Shown: positions 20,684 to 30,195 of the stretch, piece after piece | Layout of the letters: every line of letters begins with the position of its first letter | Numbering within the stretch: the stretch's first letter is position 1 | From: Geodermatophilus saharensis | GTDB taxonomy: Bacteria; Actinomycetota; Actinomycetes; Mycobacteriales; Geodermatophilaceae | Assembly: GCF_900188205.1 (NCBI RefSeq) | Contig: NZ_FZOH01000001.1 | Span: 716,359 to 780,358, forward strand | Length of the DNA stretch: 64,000 bases | Reading direction: 5' to 3' | Made by a program: the position numbers and the translations under genes | The notes under the pieces: generated by a model | What the model was told of the DNA's origin: nothing | What the model saw: the letters and a program-made list of their open reading frames with translations, nothing else | The model's database searches: none

Positions 20684-21643
20684 GTGGCCCCCGAAATCCG
20701 CGGTACCGACGTCGCCGGACCCGACGAGACGCTCACCGTCCTGGTCCCCACCCCGGAGCTGGCCGACGCCGCCGGGGCGCTGTCCCCGCGGGTGCGCGCG
20801 CTCGTCGCCGACCCCGGTGACGGCCCGCCGACCGGGGAGGCCGCGCACGCCCAGGTCTGGGTGCCGCCCTTCGGCGGGTCGGTCCCCCCGCCGGAGTTCC
20901 TCGACGCGCTGCCGCGGCTGCGGCTGGTGCAGCTGCTCAGCGCCGGCGCCGAGCGCTTCGCCGGCCGGCTGCCCGACGGCATCGCGCTGTCCAACGCCCG
21001 CGGCGCGCACACCCCCGCGACGGCCGAGTGGGTGGTGGCCGCGACGCTGGCCGCGCAGCGCGGGCTGCCCGACCTGGTGCGCGAGCAGGACGCCGGGCGG
21101 TGGTCGCCGCGCACCTTCTCCTCGCTGGTCGGGACGCGGGTGCTCGTGGTCGGCGCCGGCGACATCGGCCGCCGGGTCGGCGCGATGCTGTCCGGCTTCG
21201 ACGTCGAGCTCACCTACGTCGGTCGGACCGCCCGCGACGGCGTGCACGCCACCGCCGAGCTGCCGGACCTGCTGCCGCACGCCGACGTCGTGGTCGTCCT
21301 CGTGCCGGTCACCGACGAGACCACCGGCCTGGTCGACGCCGCCTTCCTCGCCGCGATGCCCGACGGCGCCCTGCTGGTCAACGCCGCGCGCGGGGTCGTC
21401 GTCGACACCGCCGCCCTGCTCGCCGAGCTGACCGCCGGCCGGCTGCGCGCCGCGCTCGACGTCACCGACCCCGAGCCGCTGCCCGAGGGCCACCCGCTGT
21501 GGTCGGCGCCCGGGCTGCTGCTGACCCCGCACGTCGCCGGCACGGTGCCCGACGCCGGCCCCCGGGCGCAGGCCGCCGTCCTGGCCCAGCTGCGGCGGGT
21601 GCTGGCCGGCGAGCCGCTGGCCGACGTCGTCGACGCGTACTGA
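20684..21643 (+). CDS. D-2-hydroxyacid dehydrogenase family protein
   Basis: NAD(P)-dependent dehydrogenase of 319 residues. The dinucleotide-binding loop is VLVVGAGDIGRRVGAML. The catalytic triad is visible as R in NAARGVVVDTAALL, E in DVTDPEPLPEGHPLW and H in LLTPHVAG. The N-terminal lobe is divergent from SerA and from formate dehydrogenase types, so the substrate cannot be named; glyoxylate/hydroxypyruvate-type reductases are the nearest pattern. GTG 20684 is chosen because CAGTCT lies eight bases upstream. A GTG at 20666 or 20639 is also open. It diverges from the lipoprotein gene across 70 bp. Confidence 0.82.
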   Translation: MAPEIRGTDVAGPDETLTVLVPTPELADAAGALSPRVRALVADPGDGPPTGEAAHAQVWVPPFGGSVPPPEFLDALPRLRLVQLLSAGAERFAGRLPDGIALSNARGAHTPATAEWVVAATLAAQRGLPDLVREQDAGRWSPRTFSSLVGTRVLVVGAGDIGRRVGAMLSGFDVELTYVGRTARDGVHATAELPDLLPHADVVVVLVPVTDETTGLVDAAFLAAMPDGALLVNAARGVVVDTAALLAELTAGRLRAALDVTDPEPLPEGHPLWSAPGLLLTPHVAGTVPDAGPRAQAAVLAQLRRVLAGEPLADVVDAY

Positions 21644-21674
21644 GACGCCTGCCGAGCGGGGATGATCGGCAGAC

Positions 21675-22055
21675 GTGGCTGTCCTCGCACGTCTGCGGCT
21701 GAGCAAGGTCGCGCTGCTGCCCGTCGTCTTCCTCGCCGTCTGCGTGCTGCCCTTCGCCGCCGCGTCGCCCGCCGCCGCGCTGGTGCTGCTGCTGCCGCTG
21801 GCCGCGGCGGCGTGGGTGCTGCGGGTCGGGGTCGACGTCGACGACACCGGCATCACCACCCGCGGGCTGCTCGGGCAGCGCCGGGTGGCGTGGGACGACC
21901 TGGCCGGCATCCGCGTCGTGCGCAACGCCCGGCTGCGGCTGGTCACCCGCGGCGGCGGTGAGGTGTCGCTGCCGGTGCTGCGCGCCCGCGACCTGCCGCG
22001 GCTGGCCGGGTGGTCCGGCGGCCGCTTCGACGTCCCTCAGCCGCCGTCGGCCTGA
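21675..22055 (+). CDS. Small membrane protein with PH-like domain
   Basis: A 126-residue protein with two short N-terminal hydrophobic stretches (VALLPVVFLAVCVLPFA, ALVLLLPLAAAAWVL) and a bacterial PH-type beta region: VDVDDTGITTRGLLGQRRVAWDDLAGIRVV. This is the pattern of Cfp6 (Rv3004), which also lies near ilvB in mycobacteria, although there on the other strand. Function is unknown; such proteins may act at the membrane. The GTG start lacks a ribosome site. It may be co-transcribed with the dehydrogenase 31 bp upstream. Confidence 0.72.
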   Translation: MAVLARLRLSKVALLPVVFLAVCVLPFAAASPAAALVLLLPLAAAAWVLRVGVDVDDTGITTRGLLGQRRVAWDDLAGIRVVRNARLRLVTRGGGEVSLPVLRARDLPRLAGWSGGRFDVPQPPSA

Positions 22056-22873
22056 CCGGCGAGCACCTGCAGCCGGGCGGCGGTCCCGCTGCCCTCGGCC
22101 GCGGTGTAGACGACGACCTGCAGGCCTGGGGCGTCGGCCGGCGCGAGCTGGTGGTGCTCCAGGAACAGCGTGCCCACCTCGGGGTGCTCGAAGCGGCGCT
22201 CGGCGGAGCTGAACCGGTCGACGTCGTGGCTGGCCCACCCGGCGCGGAAGTGCGCGCTGGCCGCCTCCAGCCGCGACACCAGGTCGACGACGGCGGGGTC
22301 GGCCAGCCGCGGGCCGACCTCCGCGCGGAACTGGGCGAGGAAGCGCCGGCTGTCGGTGGCCCAGTCGCCGAGCAGCGCGCGCACCGCGGGGTCGGTGAAC
22401 ACCAGCCACAGCAGGTTGCGCTCGGCGGCGGGGACGCGGGCGACGCCGGGATAGAGGCGCTCGTAGGCGCGGTTCCACCCGGCGATCGACCAGTCGGCGG
22501 TGATGGCGTAGGCGGGGGAGGGGCCCAGCGCGTCGAGCAGCCGCTGCACGTGCCCGGGCATCCCCTCGGCGGCGCCGTCCGGGGCGGGGCCGCCGTGCCC
22601 GGTCAGCCCCAGCACGTACCCGTGCTCGGCCGGTGACATCCGCAGCGTGCGGGCCAGCGCGTCGACCACCTGCCGGGACGGGTGGATGTCGCGGCCCTGC
22701 TCCAGCCACGTGTACCAGGTGTGGCTCACCCCGGACAGCAGCGCGACCTCCTCGCGGCGCAGCCCAGGGGTGCGGCGCGCCCCGGACGCCGGCAGCCCGG
22801 CGGCCCGCGGGTCGACCTGCCGCCGCCGCGAGCGGAGGAAGTCGGCGAGCTCACGGCGGGCGGGAGCGGACAC
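22037..22873 (-). CDS. XRE-type transcriptional regulator with C-terminal MmyB-like domain
   Basis: DNA-binding protein of 278 residues. The helix-turn-helix ([30 protein letters not shown]) is followed by a C-terminal ligand-type domain with [40 protein letters not shown] and [16 protein letters not shown]. This is the common actinobacterial architecture that often controls adjacent dehydrogenases or transporters. GTG 22873 has AGGAGG six bases upstream. The 3' end overlaps the convergent PH-protein gene by 19 nt. A perfect 14-bp palindrome in its promoter suggests autoregulation and possibly control of divergent ilvD. Confidence 0.88.
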   Translation of the reverse strand: MSAPARRELADFLRSRRRQVDPRAAGLPASGARRTPGLRREEVALLSGVSHTWYTWLEQGRDIHPSRQVVDALARTLRMSPAEHGYVLGLTGHGGPAPDGAAEGMPGHVQRLLDALGPSPAYAITADWSIAGWNRAYERLYPGVARVPAAERNLLWLVFTDPAVRALLGDWATDSRRFLAQFRAEVGPRLADPAVVDLVSRLEAASAHFRAGWASHDVDRFSSAERRFEHPEVGTLFLEHHQLAPADAPGLQVVVYTAAEGSGTAARLQVLAGQADGG

Positions 22874-22891
22874 GGGCGGCCTCCTCGGTGG

Positions 22892-22905
22892 TGGTACCGG
22901 TACCA
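22892..22905. promoter_or_regulatory. 14-bp palindromic operator (TGGTACCGGTACCA)
   Basis: Perfect palindrome between the divergent XRE regulator (starts 22873) and ilvD (starts 22956). On the minus strand it directly follows a GATACT -10-like hexamer (22906-22911), so a bound repressor would cover the start of the regulator transcript. Confidence 0.6.
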
Positions 22906-22942
22906 GTATCAGGCGCATCTGGGAGCCGCCCGGATCCCGGCC

Positions 22943-22948
22943 TACGCT
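22943..22948 (+). promoter_or_regulatory. Probable -10 (TACGCT) for leaderless ilvD
   Basis: TACGCT seven bases before GTG 22956, with no ribosome site. The identical hexamer precedes serA. Confidence 0.5.
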
Positions 22949-22955
22949 CGCGCCC

Positions 22956-24659
22956 GTGACCACGGTCGAGGACCCCGGCACCAGCGCCGACGTCAAGCCC
23001 CGCAGCCGGGAGGTGACCGACGGCATCACCCGGGCCCCGGCGCGCGCGATGCTGCGCGCGGTCGGCATGGGCGACGACGACTGGGACAAGCCGCAGGTCG
23101 GCGTCGCCTCGTCCTGGAACGAGATCACCCCCTGCAACCTCTCGCTGGACCGGCTGGCCAAGCGGGCCAAGGAGGGGGTGCACGCCGCCGGCGGCTTCCC
23201 GCTGGAGTTCGGCACCATCTCCGTCTCCGACGGCATCTCCATGGGCCACGAGGGCATGCGCGCCTCGCTCGTCAGCCGCGAGGTCATCGCCGACTCGGTG
23301 GAGACGGTGGTGTTCGCCGAGCGCCTCGACGGCACCGTGCTGCTGGCCGGCTGCGACAAGTCGCTGCCCGGCATGCTCATGGCCGCCGCCCGCCTCGACC
23401 TCGCCAGCGTCTTCCTCTACTCCGGGTCCACGCTGCCCGGCCGGCTCGGCGACCGCGACGACATCACGATCATCGACGTCTTCGAGGCGGTCGGCGCCTG
23501 CGCCCGCGGGCTGATCACCGAGGAGGAGCTGGGCGCCGTCGAGCGCGCCGCCTGCCCCGGCATGGGCTCCTGCGGCGGCATGTACACCGCCAACACCATG
23601 GCCAGCGTCGCCGAGGCGCTCGGCATGGCGCTGCCCGGCAGCGCCGCCCCGCCGGCGCCGGACAGCCGCCGCGACGCCTTCGCCGTCGCCTCCGGCGAGG
23701 CGGTGGTCAACCTGCTGCGGAAGGGGATCACCGCGCGGCAGATCATGACCCGCGAGGCGTTCGAGAACGCGGTCACCGTGGTCATGGCGCTGGGCGGCTC
23801 CACCAACGCCGTCCTGCACCTGCTGGCCATCGCGCACGAGGCGCGGGTCGAGCTGACCCTCGACGACTTCAACCGGATCGGCGACCGCACCCCGCACCTG
23901 GCCGACGTCAAGCCGTTCGGCCGCTACGTCATGACCGACGTCGACCGCATCGGCGGCGTCCCGGTGGTGCTGCGGGCGCTGCTCGACGCCGGCCTGCTGC
24001 ACGGCGACACGCTCACCGTGACGGGGAGGACGATGGCCGAGAACCTCGCCGAGATCGCCCCGCCGGACCCCGACGGCGCGATCATCCACGCCATGTCCGA
24101 GCCGATCCACAGGACCGGCGGGCTGACGATCCTGCGCGGGTCGCTGGCGCCCGAGGGCGCGGTGGTGAAGTCCGCCGGCTTCGACCGCGACGTCTTCGAG
24201 GGCACCGCCCGCGTCTTCGACGGCGAGCAGGGCGCCATGGACGCGGTCACCGAGGGCACGCTGCAGGCCGGCGACGTCGTCGTCATCCGGTACGAGGGGC
24301 CCCGGGGCGGGCCGGGCATGCGCGAGATGCTCGCCGTCACCGGCGCGATCAAGGGCGCCGGTCTCGGCAAGGACGTCCTGCTGCTCACCGACGGCCGGTT
24401 CTCCGGCGGCACCACCGGCCTGTGCATCGGCCACGTCGCGCCGGAGGCCACCGAGGGCGGCCCGATCGCGCTGGTCCGCGACGGCGACCCGGTCCGCCTC
24501 GACCTCACCACCCGCACGCTGGACCTGCTGGTCGGCGACGACGAGCTGGCCCGCCGCCGCGCGGACTGGGCGCCGCTGCCCCCGCGGTACACCACCGGCG
24601 TCCTCGGCAAGTACGCCAAGCTCGTCGGCTCGGCGGCCTCGGGCGCCATCTGCGGCTAG
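22956..24659 (+). CDS. ilvD: Dihydroxy-acid dehydratase
   Basis: Fe-S dehydratase (567 residues) for the penultimate step of valine and isoleucine synthesis. Cluster cysteines are C60 ([11 protein letters not shown]), C133 ([11 protein letters not shown]) and C206 ([14 protein letters not shown]). [21 protein letters not shown] and [21 protein letters not shown] are diagnostic. The three-cysteine pattern suggests a [2Fe-2S] enzyme. The start is GTG 22956, apparently leaderless. It lies about 7 kb upstream of ilvBNC but is separated from them by two signalling genes and a terminator, so it is a separate unit. In mycobacteria ilvD is elsewhere, so this placement differs. Confidence 0.96.
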   Translation: MTTVEDPGTSADVKPRSREVTDGITRAPARAMLRAVGMGDDDWDKPQVGVASSWNEITPCNLSLDRLAKRAKEGVHAAGGFPLEFGTISVSDGISMGHEGMRASLVSREVIADSVETVVFAERLDGTVLLAGCDKSLPGMLMAAARLDLASVFLYSGSTLPGRLGDRDDITIIDVFEAVGACARGLITEEELGAVERAACPGMGSCGGMYTANTMASVAEALGMALPGSAAPPAPDSRRDAFAVASGEAVVNLLRKGITARQIMTREAFENAVTVVMALGGSTNAVLHLLAIAHEARVELTLDDFNRIGDRTPHLADVKPFGRYVMTDVDRIGGVPVVLRALLDAGLLHGDTLTVTGRTMAENLAEIAPPDPDGAIIHAMSEPIHRTGGLTILRGSLAPEGAVVKSAGFDRDVFEGTARVFDGEQGAMDAVTEGTLQAGDVVVIRYEGPRGGPGMREMLAVTGAIKGAGLGKDVLLLTDGRFSGGTTGLCIGHVAPEATEGGPIALVRDGDPVRLDLTTRTLDLLVGDDELARRRADWAPLPPRYTTGVLGKYAKLVGSAASGAICG

Positions 24660-24660
24660 G

Positions 24661-24691
24661 GCCCGCCACCCCCTCCTTGGGGTGAGCGGGC
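24661..24691 (+). terminator. Hairpin terminator after ilvD
   Basis: Arms 24661-24672 and 24679-24691 form a 12-bp stem with one bulged A and a 6-nt loop, two bases after the ilvD stop. Confidence 0.65.
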
Positions 24692-24737
24692 GCCCCGGCG
24701 GGTGTCCCCGGTCGGCCGGGGTGCCGATCCCCGGGGT

Positions 24738-27446
24738 GTGGACCGACGGACGAGGTGGCTGTTCGCGGCGGCCGTGCCGGCCGTCGCGGTGTGCGTCGCC
24801 GCCGCCGTCGACCCGGCCCTGCACCTGTCCGGGGACGTCGTCGCCGGCCTCGCCGGGGTGGCGACGGCGGCCGCGCTGTGGGCCGCCAGCCGCTCGGGCG
24901 AGGCCGCCGACCGCCCGTGGCGGCTGCTCGCCCTCGCGCCGCTGTTCCCCGTCCTCGCGCTGCTGGTCTCGTGGACGGCGCAGCCGGACACGGTGCTGCA
25001 CCAGGTCGTGCTGCGCTGGCTGCCGACCGTCCCCGGCTACGTCGTCACCGTCGCCGCGCTGCTCGGCATGGCCGGTCGCGCGGGCCTGCGCCGCACCGGC
25101 CCGCGCACGGTGCTCGAGCTGGCCCTGTTCGGCGCGGCGGCGCTGGTGGTCATGCAGGTGCTGATGGTCGGCCCCGGCAACAGCTGGACTGCCCTCTCGC
25201 TCGGCGCGCAGCTCGTCCTCGGTGCCGCCGTCGTGGCCACCGGCGCGGTCATGGCCGCCGCGCTCACCGTCCTCGGGGCCGTCGAGGCGCACCGCCAGCG
25301 CATGGCCGCCGTGCTGCTCGGCGCGCTGGTCCTGCTCGCCAGCGCCCGCGGTGCGGGCACCTCGGCCGCGCTCCTCGGCGCGCCCGACGTCGTCGCGGCC
25401 ACCCGCGTCGCCGTCGTCGTCGGCCTGGCGCTGCTGGTCCTGGCCCGCTCGCTCGACCCCGGCCCGGCCGCCGACCCCGACGCGGCCCGCGTCCCCGTCA
25501 GCGGCCCCGCCGTCCAGCTGCGGTCGGTGCTGCCCCAGCTCGCCCTGGTCGTCGTGGTCGCCATCGTCGTCGGGTCGCTGGCCCTCGGCACCGGGCCCAC
25601 CTGGGTCACCCTCGCCGGCGCGCTGCTGTGCGTGGCGCTGTCCGCGGCGCACCGCTGGGTCACCGCCCGCGAGGACCACCAGCGCAGCGCCCGTCTCCGC
25701 CACGACGAGGCCTACTTCCGCAACCTGCTGCACTCCACCCGCGAGGCGGTGCTCGTCCTCGACCGCCGGCTGCGGGTGGACTGGGCGTCCCCGGCGCTGA
25801 CCGCGCTGCTGGGCGTCGCGCCGGGCGACCTGACCGGACGTGACCTGCTCGGCGGCGCCCCCGGCCGGCCCGGGACGATGGACCCCGAGGACGCCGCCCG
25901 GCTGCGCCGTGCCCTCGACGGTGCCCCCGACGGGCTGGTCGTGCTGCGGGTGCGCGACGCCGCCGGGAGCACCCGCCACCTCGAGGCCAGCGTCTCCGAC
26001 CTGCGCGCCGACGACGCCGTCGCCGCGGTCGTGCTGCACTGCCGCGACGTCACCGAGCGCGAGGCCCGCGAGCGCGCGCTGGAGGAGGTCGCCTACACCG
26101 ACGGGCTCACCGGGCTGCCCAACCGGGCCGGCTGGGAGGCCGCCCTCACCGCCGCCCTGACCGCCGACCCGACCGCCGACCCGACCGGCTCGGCCGTGCT
26201 GCTGGTCGACGTCCGCGGCCTCGACGCCGTGCGGGAGGACGCCGGCCGCGACACGGTGTCCGCCGTCCTGGTCGAGCTCGGCCGGCGGCTGCGCGCCACC
26301 GTCCGCGGCGACGAGGTGGTCGCCCGCATCGCCGGCGGCACGTTCGGCGTCCTCGCCGCCGGCCCGCCCGGCACCGCCACCCTGCTCGCCGACCGCTGCC
26401 TGGCCGTCGTCGAGCAGCCGGTGGCCACGCCCGCGGGCGTCTTCGACCTCACCGGCGACGTCGGCGTCGTCCCCGCCGGGCCCGGCCTCGACGTCGCCGA
26501 GCTCACCGCCCGCGCCGAGCTGGCCGTGGCCACCGCCCGCACCTCCGGCTCGGCGCGCGCCACCGTGTGGACCCCGGCGCTCGGGGCGGCCGCCGTCCGC
26601 CGCGACCGGCTGCGGGAGGACGTCGCCGGCGCCGCCGCGCGCGGTGAGATGTGGGTGGCCTTCCAGCCGATCGTGTCGATGGAGGAGCAGCGGGTCACCG
26701 GCGTCGAGGCGCTGCTGCGCTGGCGGCACCCCGAGCTCGGCGACGTCCCGCCGCGCGAGTTCGTCCCGGTCGCCGAGCGCGCCGGCGTCATCGCCGACCT
26801 GCAGCGCTGGGCACTGCGGGAGGCCTGCACGGTCACCGCCGCGCTGCCGCTGGTGGAGGGACTGCCGCTGCGGCTGGGCGTCAACATCTCCGCCGTCCAC
26901 GTCGCCGCCCGCACGCTGGTCGAGGACGTCGCCGCCGCGCTGTCGGCCTCCGGCCTGGAGCCCGAGCGGCTGGTCCTGGAGATCACCGAGGCGACCGTGC
27001 TCGCCGACGACGGCCCCGCGGCCGGCGACATCCAGGCGCTGCGGCTCATGGGCGTGCACGTGGCGCTCGACGACTTCGGCACCGGCTCCTCCTCGCTGGT
27101 GACCCTCGTGCGGCTGCCCATCGACGTGCTCAAGCTCGACCGCGCCTTCGTCTCCCGCGTCGACCGCGACCGGCAGAGCCGCGCGCTGTGCGAGTCGGTG
27201 GTGACCATCGGCCGCACGCTCGGCCTCGACGTCGTCGCCGAGGGCGTGGAGACCCCCGCGCAGCTGGGCGTGCTGCGCGGCTTGGGGATCGGCTTCGCGC
27301 AGGGCTTCCTGCTGTCCCGTCCGCTGCCGCCGGCCGAGCTGGTGCAGGTGCTGCGCGAGGGCGCGGGCGCCCTGTGGCCCGGCCTGGTCGGGCTGTCGGC
27401 CGACGGTGACGAGACGCGGGTGGTCCCGGTGGTGCGCGGTGCCTGA
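24738..27446 (+). CDS. Membrane PAS-GGDEF-EAL protein with degenerate GGDEF, probable c-di-GMP phosphodiesterase
   Basis: About 902 residues. Roughly eight membrane helices (1-310) are followed by a PAS domain (FRNLLHSTREAVLVLDRRLRV), a GGDEF domain, and an EAL domain. The GGDEF site reads AGGTF (532-536) and the I-site is altered, so cyclase activity is unlikely. The EAL site is intact: E657-A-L in GVEALLRW, N in LGVNIS, E in LEITEATV, DD in ALDDFGTG, K in LKLDRAF, and AEGVETP. It should therefore degrade c-di-GMP, perhaps activated by GTP bound to the dead GGDEF. The start is GTG 24738 (GTG 24702 also possible). The next gene overlaps its end by 8 nt, so the two are an operon. Confidence 0.88.
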   Translation: MDRRTRWLFAAAVPAVAVCVAAAVDPALHLSGDVVAGLAGVATAAALWAASRSGEAADRPWRLLALAPLFPVLALLVSWTAQPDTVLHQVVLRWLPTVPGYVVTVAALLGMAGRAGLRRTGPRTVLELALFGAAALVVMQVLMVGPGNSWTALSLGAQLVLGAAVVATGAVMAAALTVLGAVEAHRQRMAAVLLGALVLLASARGAGTSAALLGAPDVVAATRVAVVVGLALLVLARSLDPGPAADPDAARVPVSGPAVQLRSVLPQLALVVVVAIVVGSLALGTGPTWVTLAGALLCVALSAAHRWVTAREDHQRSARLRHDEAYFRNLLHSTREAVLVLDRRLRVDWASPALTALLGVAPGDLTGRDLLGGAPGRPGTMDPEDAARLRRALDGAPDGLVVLRVRDAAGSTRHLEASVSDLRADDAVAAVVLHCRDVTEREARERALEEVAYTDGLTGLPNRAGWEAALTAALTADPTADPTGSAVLLVDVRGLDAVREDAGRDTVSAVLVELGRRLRATVRGDEVVARIAGGTFGVLAAGPPGTATLLADRCLAVVEQPVATPAGVFDLTGDVGVVPAGPGLDVAELTARAELAVATARTSGSARATVWTPALGAAAVRRDRLREDVAGAAARGEMWVAFQPIVSMEEQRVTGVEALLRWRHPELGDVPPREFVPVAERAGVIADLQRWALREACTVTAALPLVEGLPLRLGVNISAVHVAARTLVEDVAAALSASGLEPERLVLEITEATVLADDGPAAGDIQALRLMGVHVALDDFGTGSSSLVTLVRLPIDVLKLDRAFVSRVDRDRQSRALCESVVTIGRTLGLDVVAEGVETPAQLGVLRGLGIGFAQGFLLSRPLPPAELVQVLREGAGALWPGLVGLSADGDETRVVPVVRGA

Positions 27447-30123
27447 CCCGCGCCCGCGCGCCGTCCCCGCCACGCTGGGCCTGCTCGTCGTGCTCGCCGC
27501 CGGTGCGACCGCCGTCTCGCTGACCGGTGCCCCCGGGGCCGCCGGGCTGGTGCACGGCGCGCTCGCGCTCGCCGCGGGCGCCGCCGCCGCCGTCCTCGCC
27601 GGGTCGGCCGGCCGCCGGCCGGGGCGGTCGGGCCGCCCGTGGCGGGTGCTGGCCGGCGCCGCCGGCCTGCTGGCCCTCGGCCAGCTGCTCACCGTCGCCT
27701 CCCCGTCGGGCGGTCCGGCCACGGGCGGCGCCGGGGACCTCCCCACGCTGCTCGCCGGCCCGGTCGCCGTCGCCGCCGCGGTCTGCCTGCTGCCGCCGCG
27801 CGCGCAGCGCCGGCTCGGCAGCCGGGTGCTGCTCGACGGCGTCGTCGTCACCGCCTCCGTGGTGCTGCTCGGCGGCGTCCTGCTCGCCGACGTCGTCCGC
27901 GCCGCCGGCACGCCGGGGACGGTCGCCGGCGGCCACCCCCTGGTCGGGGCGCTGCTGTGCGGCGTCGGCCTGGTCACCGTCACCGCGGTGTCCGAGCAGC
28001 GGCGCCGCGCCGCCGGCTGGCTGCTCACCGCCTTCGGGGCCATGGCCGCCGGCGCGCTCGGCAACGCCGCCCTCCGCTCCGTCCCCGACGCCGGGCAGGC
28101 CCGGCTGTGGGGCGTGCTGACCGTGCTCGCCTGGCTGGGCGCGCTCGGCGCCGCCCTGTGCGCCGCGGCCGCCGACCCCACCGGCGCCGGCGCGGTCGCC
28201 CCGGACGGCGGGCGGCGCCGCGCACTGCCGCTGCGCGGCGGGGTGCTGGCGCACGTCGCGGCCACCGCCGCGCTGGTCAGCCTCAGCGCCGGCGTGGTCG
28301 CCGGCCGGCCGCTGACCGTCGCCGAGGCCGGCGGTGCCGCCGTCCTGCTGCTGCTCACCTCCGCCCGCACGCTGTGCTGGGCCCTCGACGCCGCCCGCCT
28401 CACCCGCCGGCTGGAGCGGACCGAGGGCTGGTTCCGGGCGCTGGTGCACAGCGGCGACGCCGTCACCGTGGTCCTGGACGGCACCGGCACCATCACCTCG
28501 GCGACCGGGCCGGTGCAGGCCCAGCTCGGCCGCGCCGAGGCCGACCTGCGCGGCCGGGCGCTGGCCGACCTGCTGCACCCCGAGGACCACGACCTGCTCG
28601 CCCGGGTCGCCGCGGCGCTGCGCGACGGCACCCCCGACGGCCTGCCCGACACCGGCCGGCTGCGCACCGAGGACGGCACCTGGCGCGACGTGGAGGTGTC
28701 CGGCGCCGCCCGCACCGGCGACCGGCGCGCCGGCGACGGCCTGGTGCTGCACCTGCGCGACGTGACCGAGCGCCGCGCCACCCACCGCGAGCTCGAGCGG
28801 ATGGCCTACACCGACTCGCTCACCGGCCTGCCCAACCGGGCCCGGTTCATGGCCGCGCTCGAGGCCGCCCTCGACCGCGCGGGCCGGGGCCGCAGCGCCT
28901 GCGTGCTGCTGGTCGACCTCGACGGCTTCAAGGCCGTCAACGACGTCGCCGGCCACGACGCGGGCGACCGGCTGCTGTGCGAGGTGGCCGACGCGCTGCG
29001 TGCCGAGGCCCGCGCCGGCGACCTGGTCGCCCGCCTCGGCGGTGACGAGTTCGCCCTCGTCGTCGACGCCGGGCCCGAGGACGCGCTGGTCCTCGCCGAG
29101 CGGCTGGTCGCCCGGCTGGACCACACCCGCCGCCACGGCGAGGCCGGCCCGCTGCTGCACGTCTCGGCCAGCGTCGGCGTCACCGAGGTGCTGCCCGGCG
29201 CCGACGTCTCGGCGACCGTCCGCGAGGCCGACCTGGCGCTGCGCACCGTCAAGGCGCAGGGCAGGAACGGCGTGCGGGCGTCGGGGGAGGCCCTCGTCGA
29301 GGAGGTCGCCCGGCGCAGTCGGCTGGCCCGCGACCTGCCCGGCGCCCTCACCGGCGGCCAGCTGCGGCTGGTCTACCAGCCGGTCGCCGGCACCGCGCAG
29401 CAGCGCGTCCTCGGCGTCGAGGCGCTGGTCCGCTGGGACCACCCGGAGCTCGGCCCGGTGTCCCCGGAGGAGTTCATCGGCCTGGCCGAGGAGGACGGGC
29501 TGATCGTGCCGCTGCAGCGCTGGGTGCTGCAGACGGCGACCGCCGAGCACGCCCGGCTGCTGGCCGGCGGCCGCGACCTCAAGCTCGGCGTCAACATCTC
29601 GGTGCGCCACCTGCAGGCCCGCTGCCTGGTCGAGGACGTCACGCGCGCCCTGCAGCGCTCCGGCCTGCCGGCGCACCTGCTGATGATCGAGGTGACCGAG
29701 AGCGTCCTCATGGACGACGACGAGCGGCTGCTGGCCGAGCTCGCCGAGCTCTCGGCCCTGGGCTGCATCGTCTCCCTCGACGACTTCGGCAAGGGCTACT
29801 CGTCGCTGGCCTACCTCGCCCGGCTGCCCGTGCAGGTGCTGAAGATGGACCGCGGCTTCGTCTCCGGCATCGACACCGACCCCCGCGGGGCGGCGCTGGT
29901 GGGCAGCGTCGTCGACCTCGGCCGCACCCTCGGCATGGACGTCGTCGCCGAGGGGGTCGAGACCCCGGAGCAGCTGGCGGTGCTCACCGGGCTGGGCTGC
30001 GCCTTCCTGCAGGGCTGGCTGATCGGCCGCCCCGTGCCGGCCGCCGAGCTGCCCGCGCTCGTCGACGGGTTCGACCCCGCGCCGCTCGCCGGGGCCGTCC
30101 CGGTCCCCGTCACCGTCCCATGA
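27439..30123 (+). CDS. Membrane PAS-GGDEF-EAL protein with both sites intact
   Basis: A paralogue of the preceding gene with the same layout in about 894 residues: hydrophobic N-terminal half, PAS (WFRALVHSGDAVTVVLDG), GGDEF and EAL. Here GGDEF is intact (534-538 in ARLGGDEFALV), and RAGD five residues before it forms a product-inhibition I-site. The EAL site is also intact: E661-A-L in GVEALVRW, LGVNIS, IEVTESVL, SLDDFGKGYSSL, LKMDRGF, AEGVETPEQL. It could therefore make or break c-di-GMP. GTG 27439 lies inside the end of the upstream gene. A small hairpin follows, separating it from the ilvB promoter. Confidence 0.88.
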   Translation: MPDPRPRAVPATLGLLVVLAAGATAVSLTGAPGAAGLVHGALALAAGAAAAVLAGSAGRRPGRSGRPWRVLAGAAGLLALGQLLTVASPSGGPATGGAGDLPTLLAGPVAVAAAVCLLPPRAQRRLGSRVLLDGVVVTASVVLLGGVLLADVVRAAGTPGTVAGGHPLVGALLCGVGLVTVTAVSEQRRRAAGWLLTAFGAMAAGALGNAALRSVPDAGQARLWGVLTVLAWLGALGAALCAAAADPTGAGAVAPDGGRRRALPLRGGVLAHVAATAALVSLSAGVVAGRPLTVAEAGGAAVLLLLTSARTLCWALDAARLTRRLERTEGWFRALVHSGDAVTVVLDGTGTITSATGPVQAQLGRAEADLRGRALADLLHPEDHDLLARVAAALRDGTPDGLPDTGRLRTEDGTWRDVEVSGAARTGDRRAGDGLVLHLRDVTERRATHRELERMAYTDSLTGLPNRARFMAALEAALDRAGRGRSACVLLVDLDGFKAVNDVAGHDAGDRLLCEVADALRAEARAGDLVARLGGDEFALVVDAGPEDALVLAERLVARLDHTRRHGEAGPLLHVSASVGVTEVLPGADVSATVREADLALRTVKAQGRNGVRASGEALVEEVARRSRLARDLPGALTGGQLRLVYQPVAGTAQQRVLGVEALVRWDHPELGPVSPEEFIGLAEEDGLIVPLQRWVLQTATAEHARLLAGGRDLKLGVNISVRHLQARCLVEDVTRALQRSGLPAHLLMIEVTESVLMDDDERLLAELAELSALGCIVSLDDFGKGYSSLAYLARLPVQVLKMDRGFVSGIDTDPRGAALVGSVVDLGRTLGMDVVAEGVETPEQLAVLTGLGCAFLQGWLIGRPVPAAELPALVDGFDPAPLAGAVPVPVTVP

Positions 30124-30134
30124 ACCGAGCGGTC

Positions 30135-30155
30135 CCGTCCCGCTCTGTGGGACGG
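30135..30155 (+). terminator. Short hairpin after the second GGDEF-EAL gene
   Basis: 7-bp perfect arms (CCGTCCC and GGGACGG) around a 7-nt loop, 11 bp after the stop and just before the ilvB -35 element. Confidence 0.5.
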
Positions 30156-30160
30156 CCTGG

Positions 30161-30189
30161 TTGACGTCGCGGCGGCGGAGGCGCACAGT
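30161..30189 (+). promoter_or_regulatory. ilvBNC promoter (TTGACG, 17 bp, CACAGT)
   Basis: -35 TTGACG at 30161-30166 and -10 CACAGT at 30184-30189 with ideal spacing. The start point would fall close to 30196, which is the GTG of the leader peptide, making the leader message leaderless. Confidence 0.6.
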
Positions 30190-30195
30190 GTCGTC

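Noticed and set aside
22851-28781. A minus-strand open frame of nearly 2,000 codons opposite ilvD and the GGDEF-EAL genes
   Set aside because: Same GC-driven shadow effect; no recognisable protein, and the plus-strand genes have full catalytic motifs.
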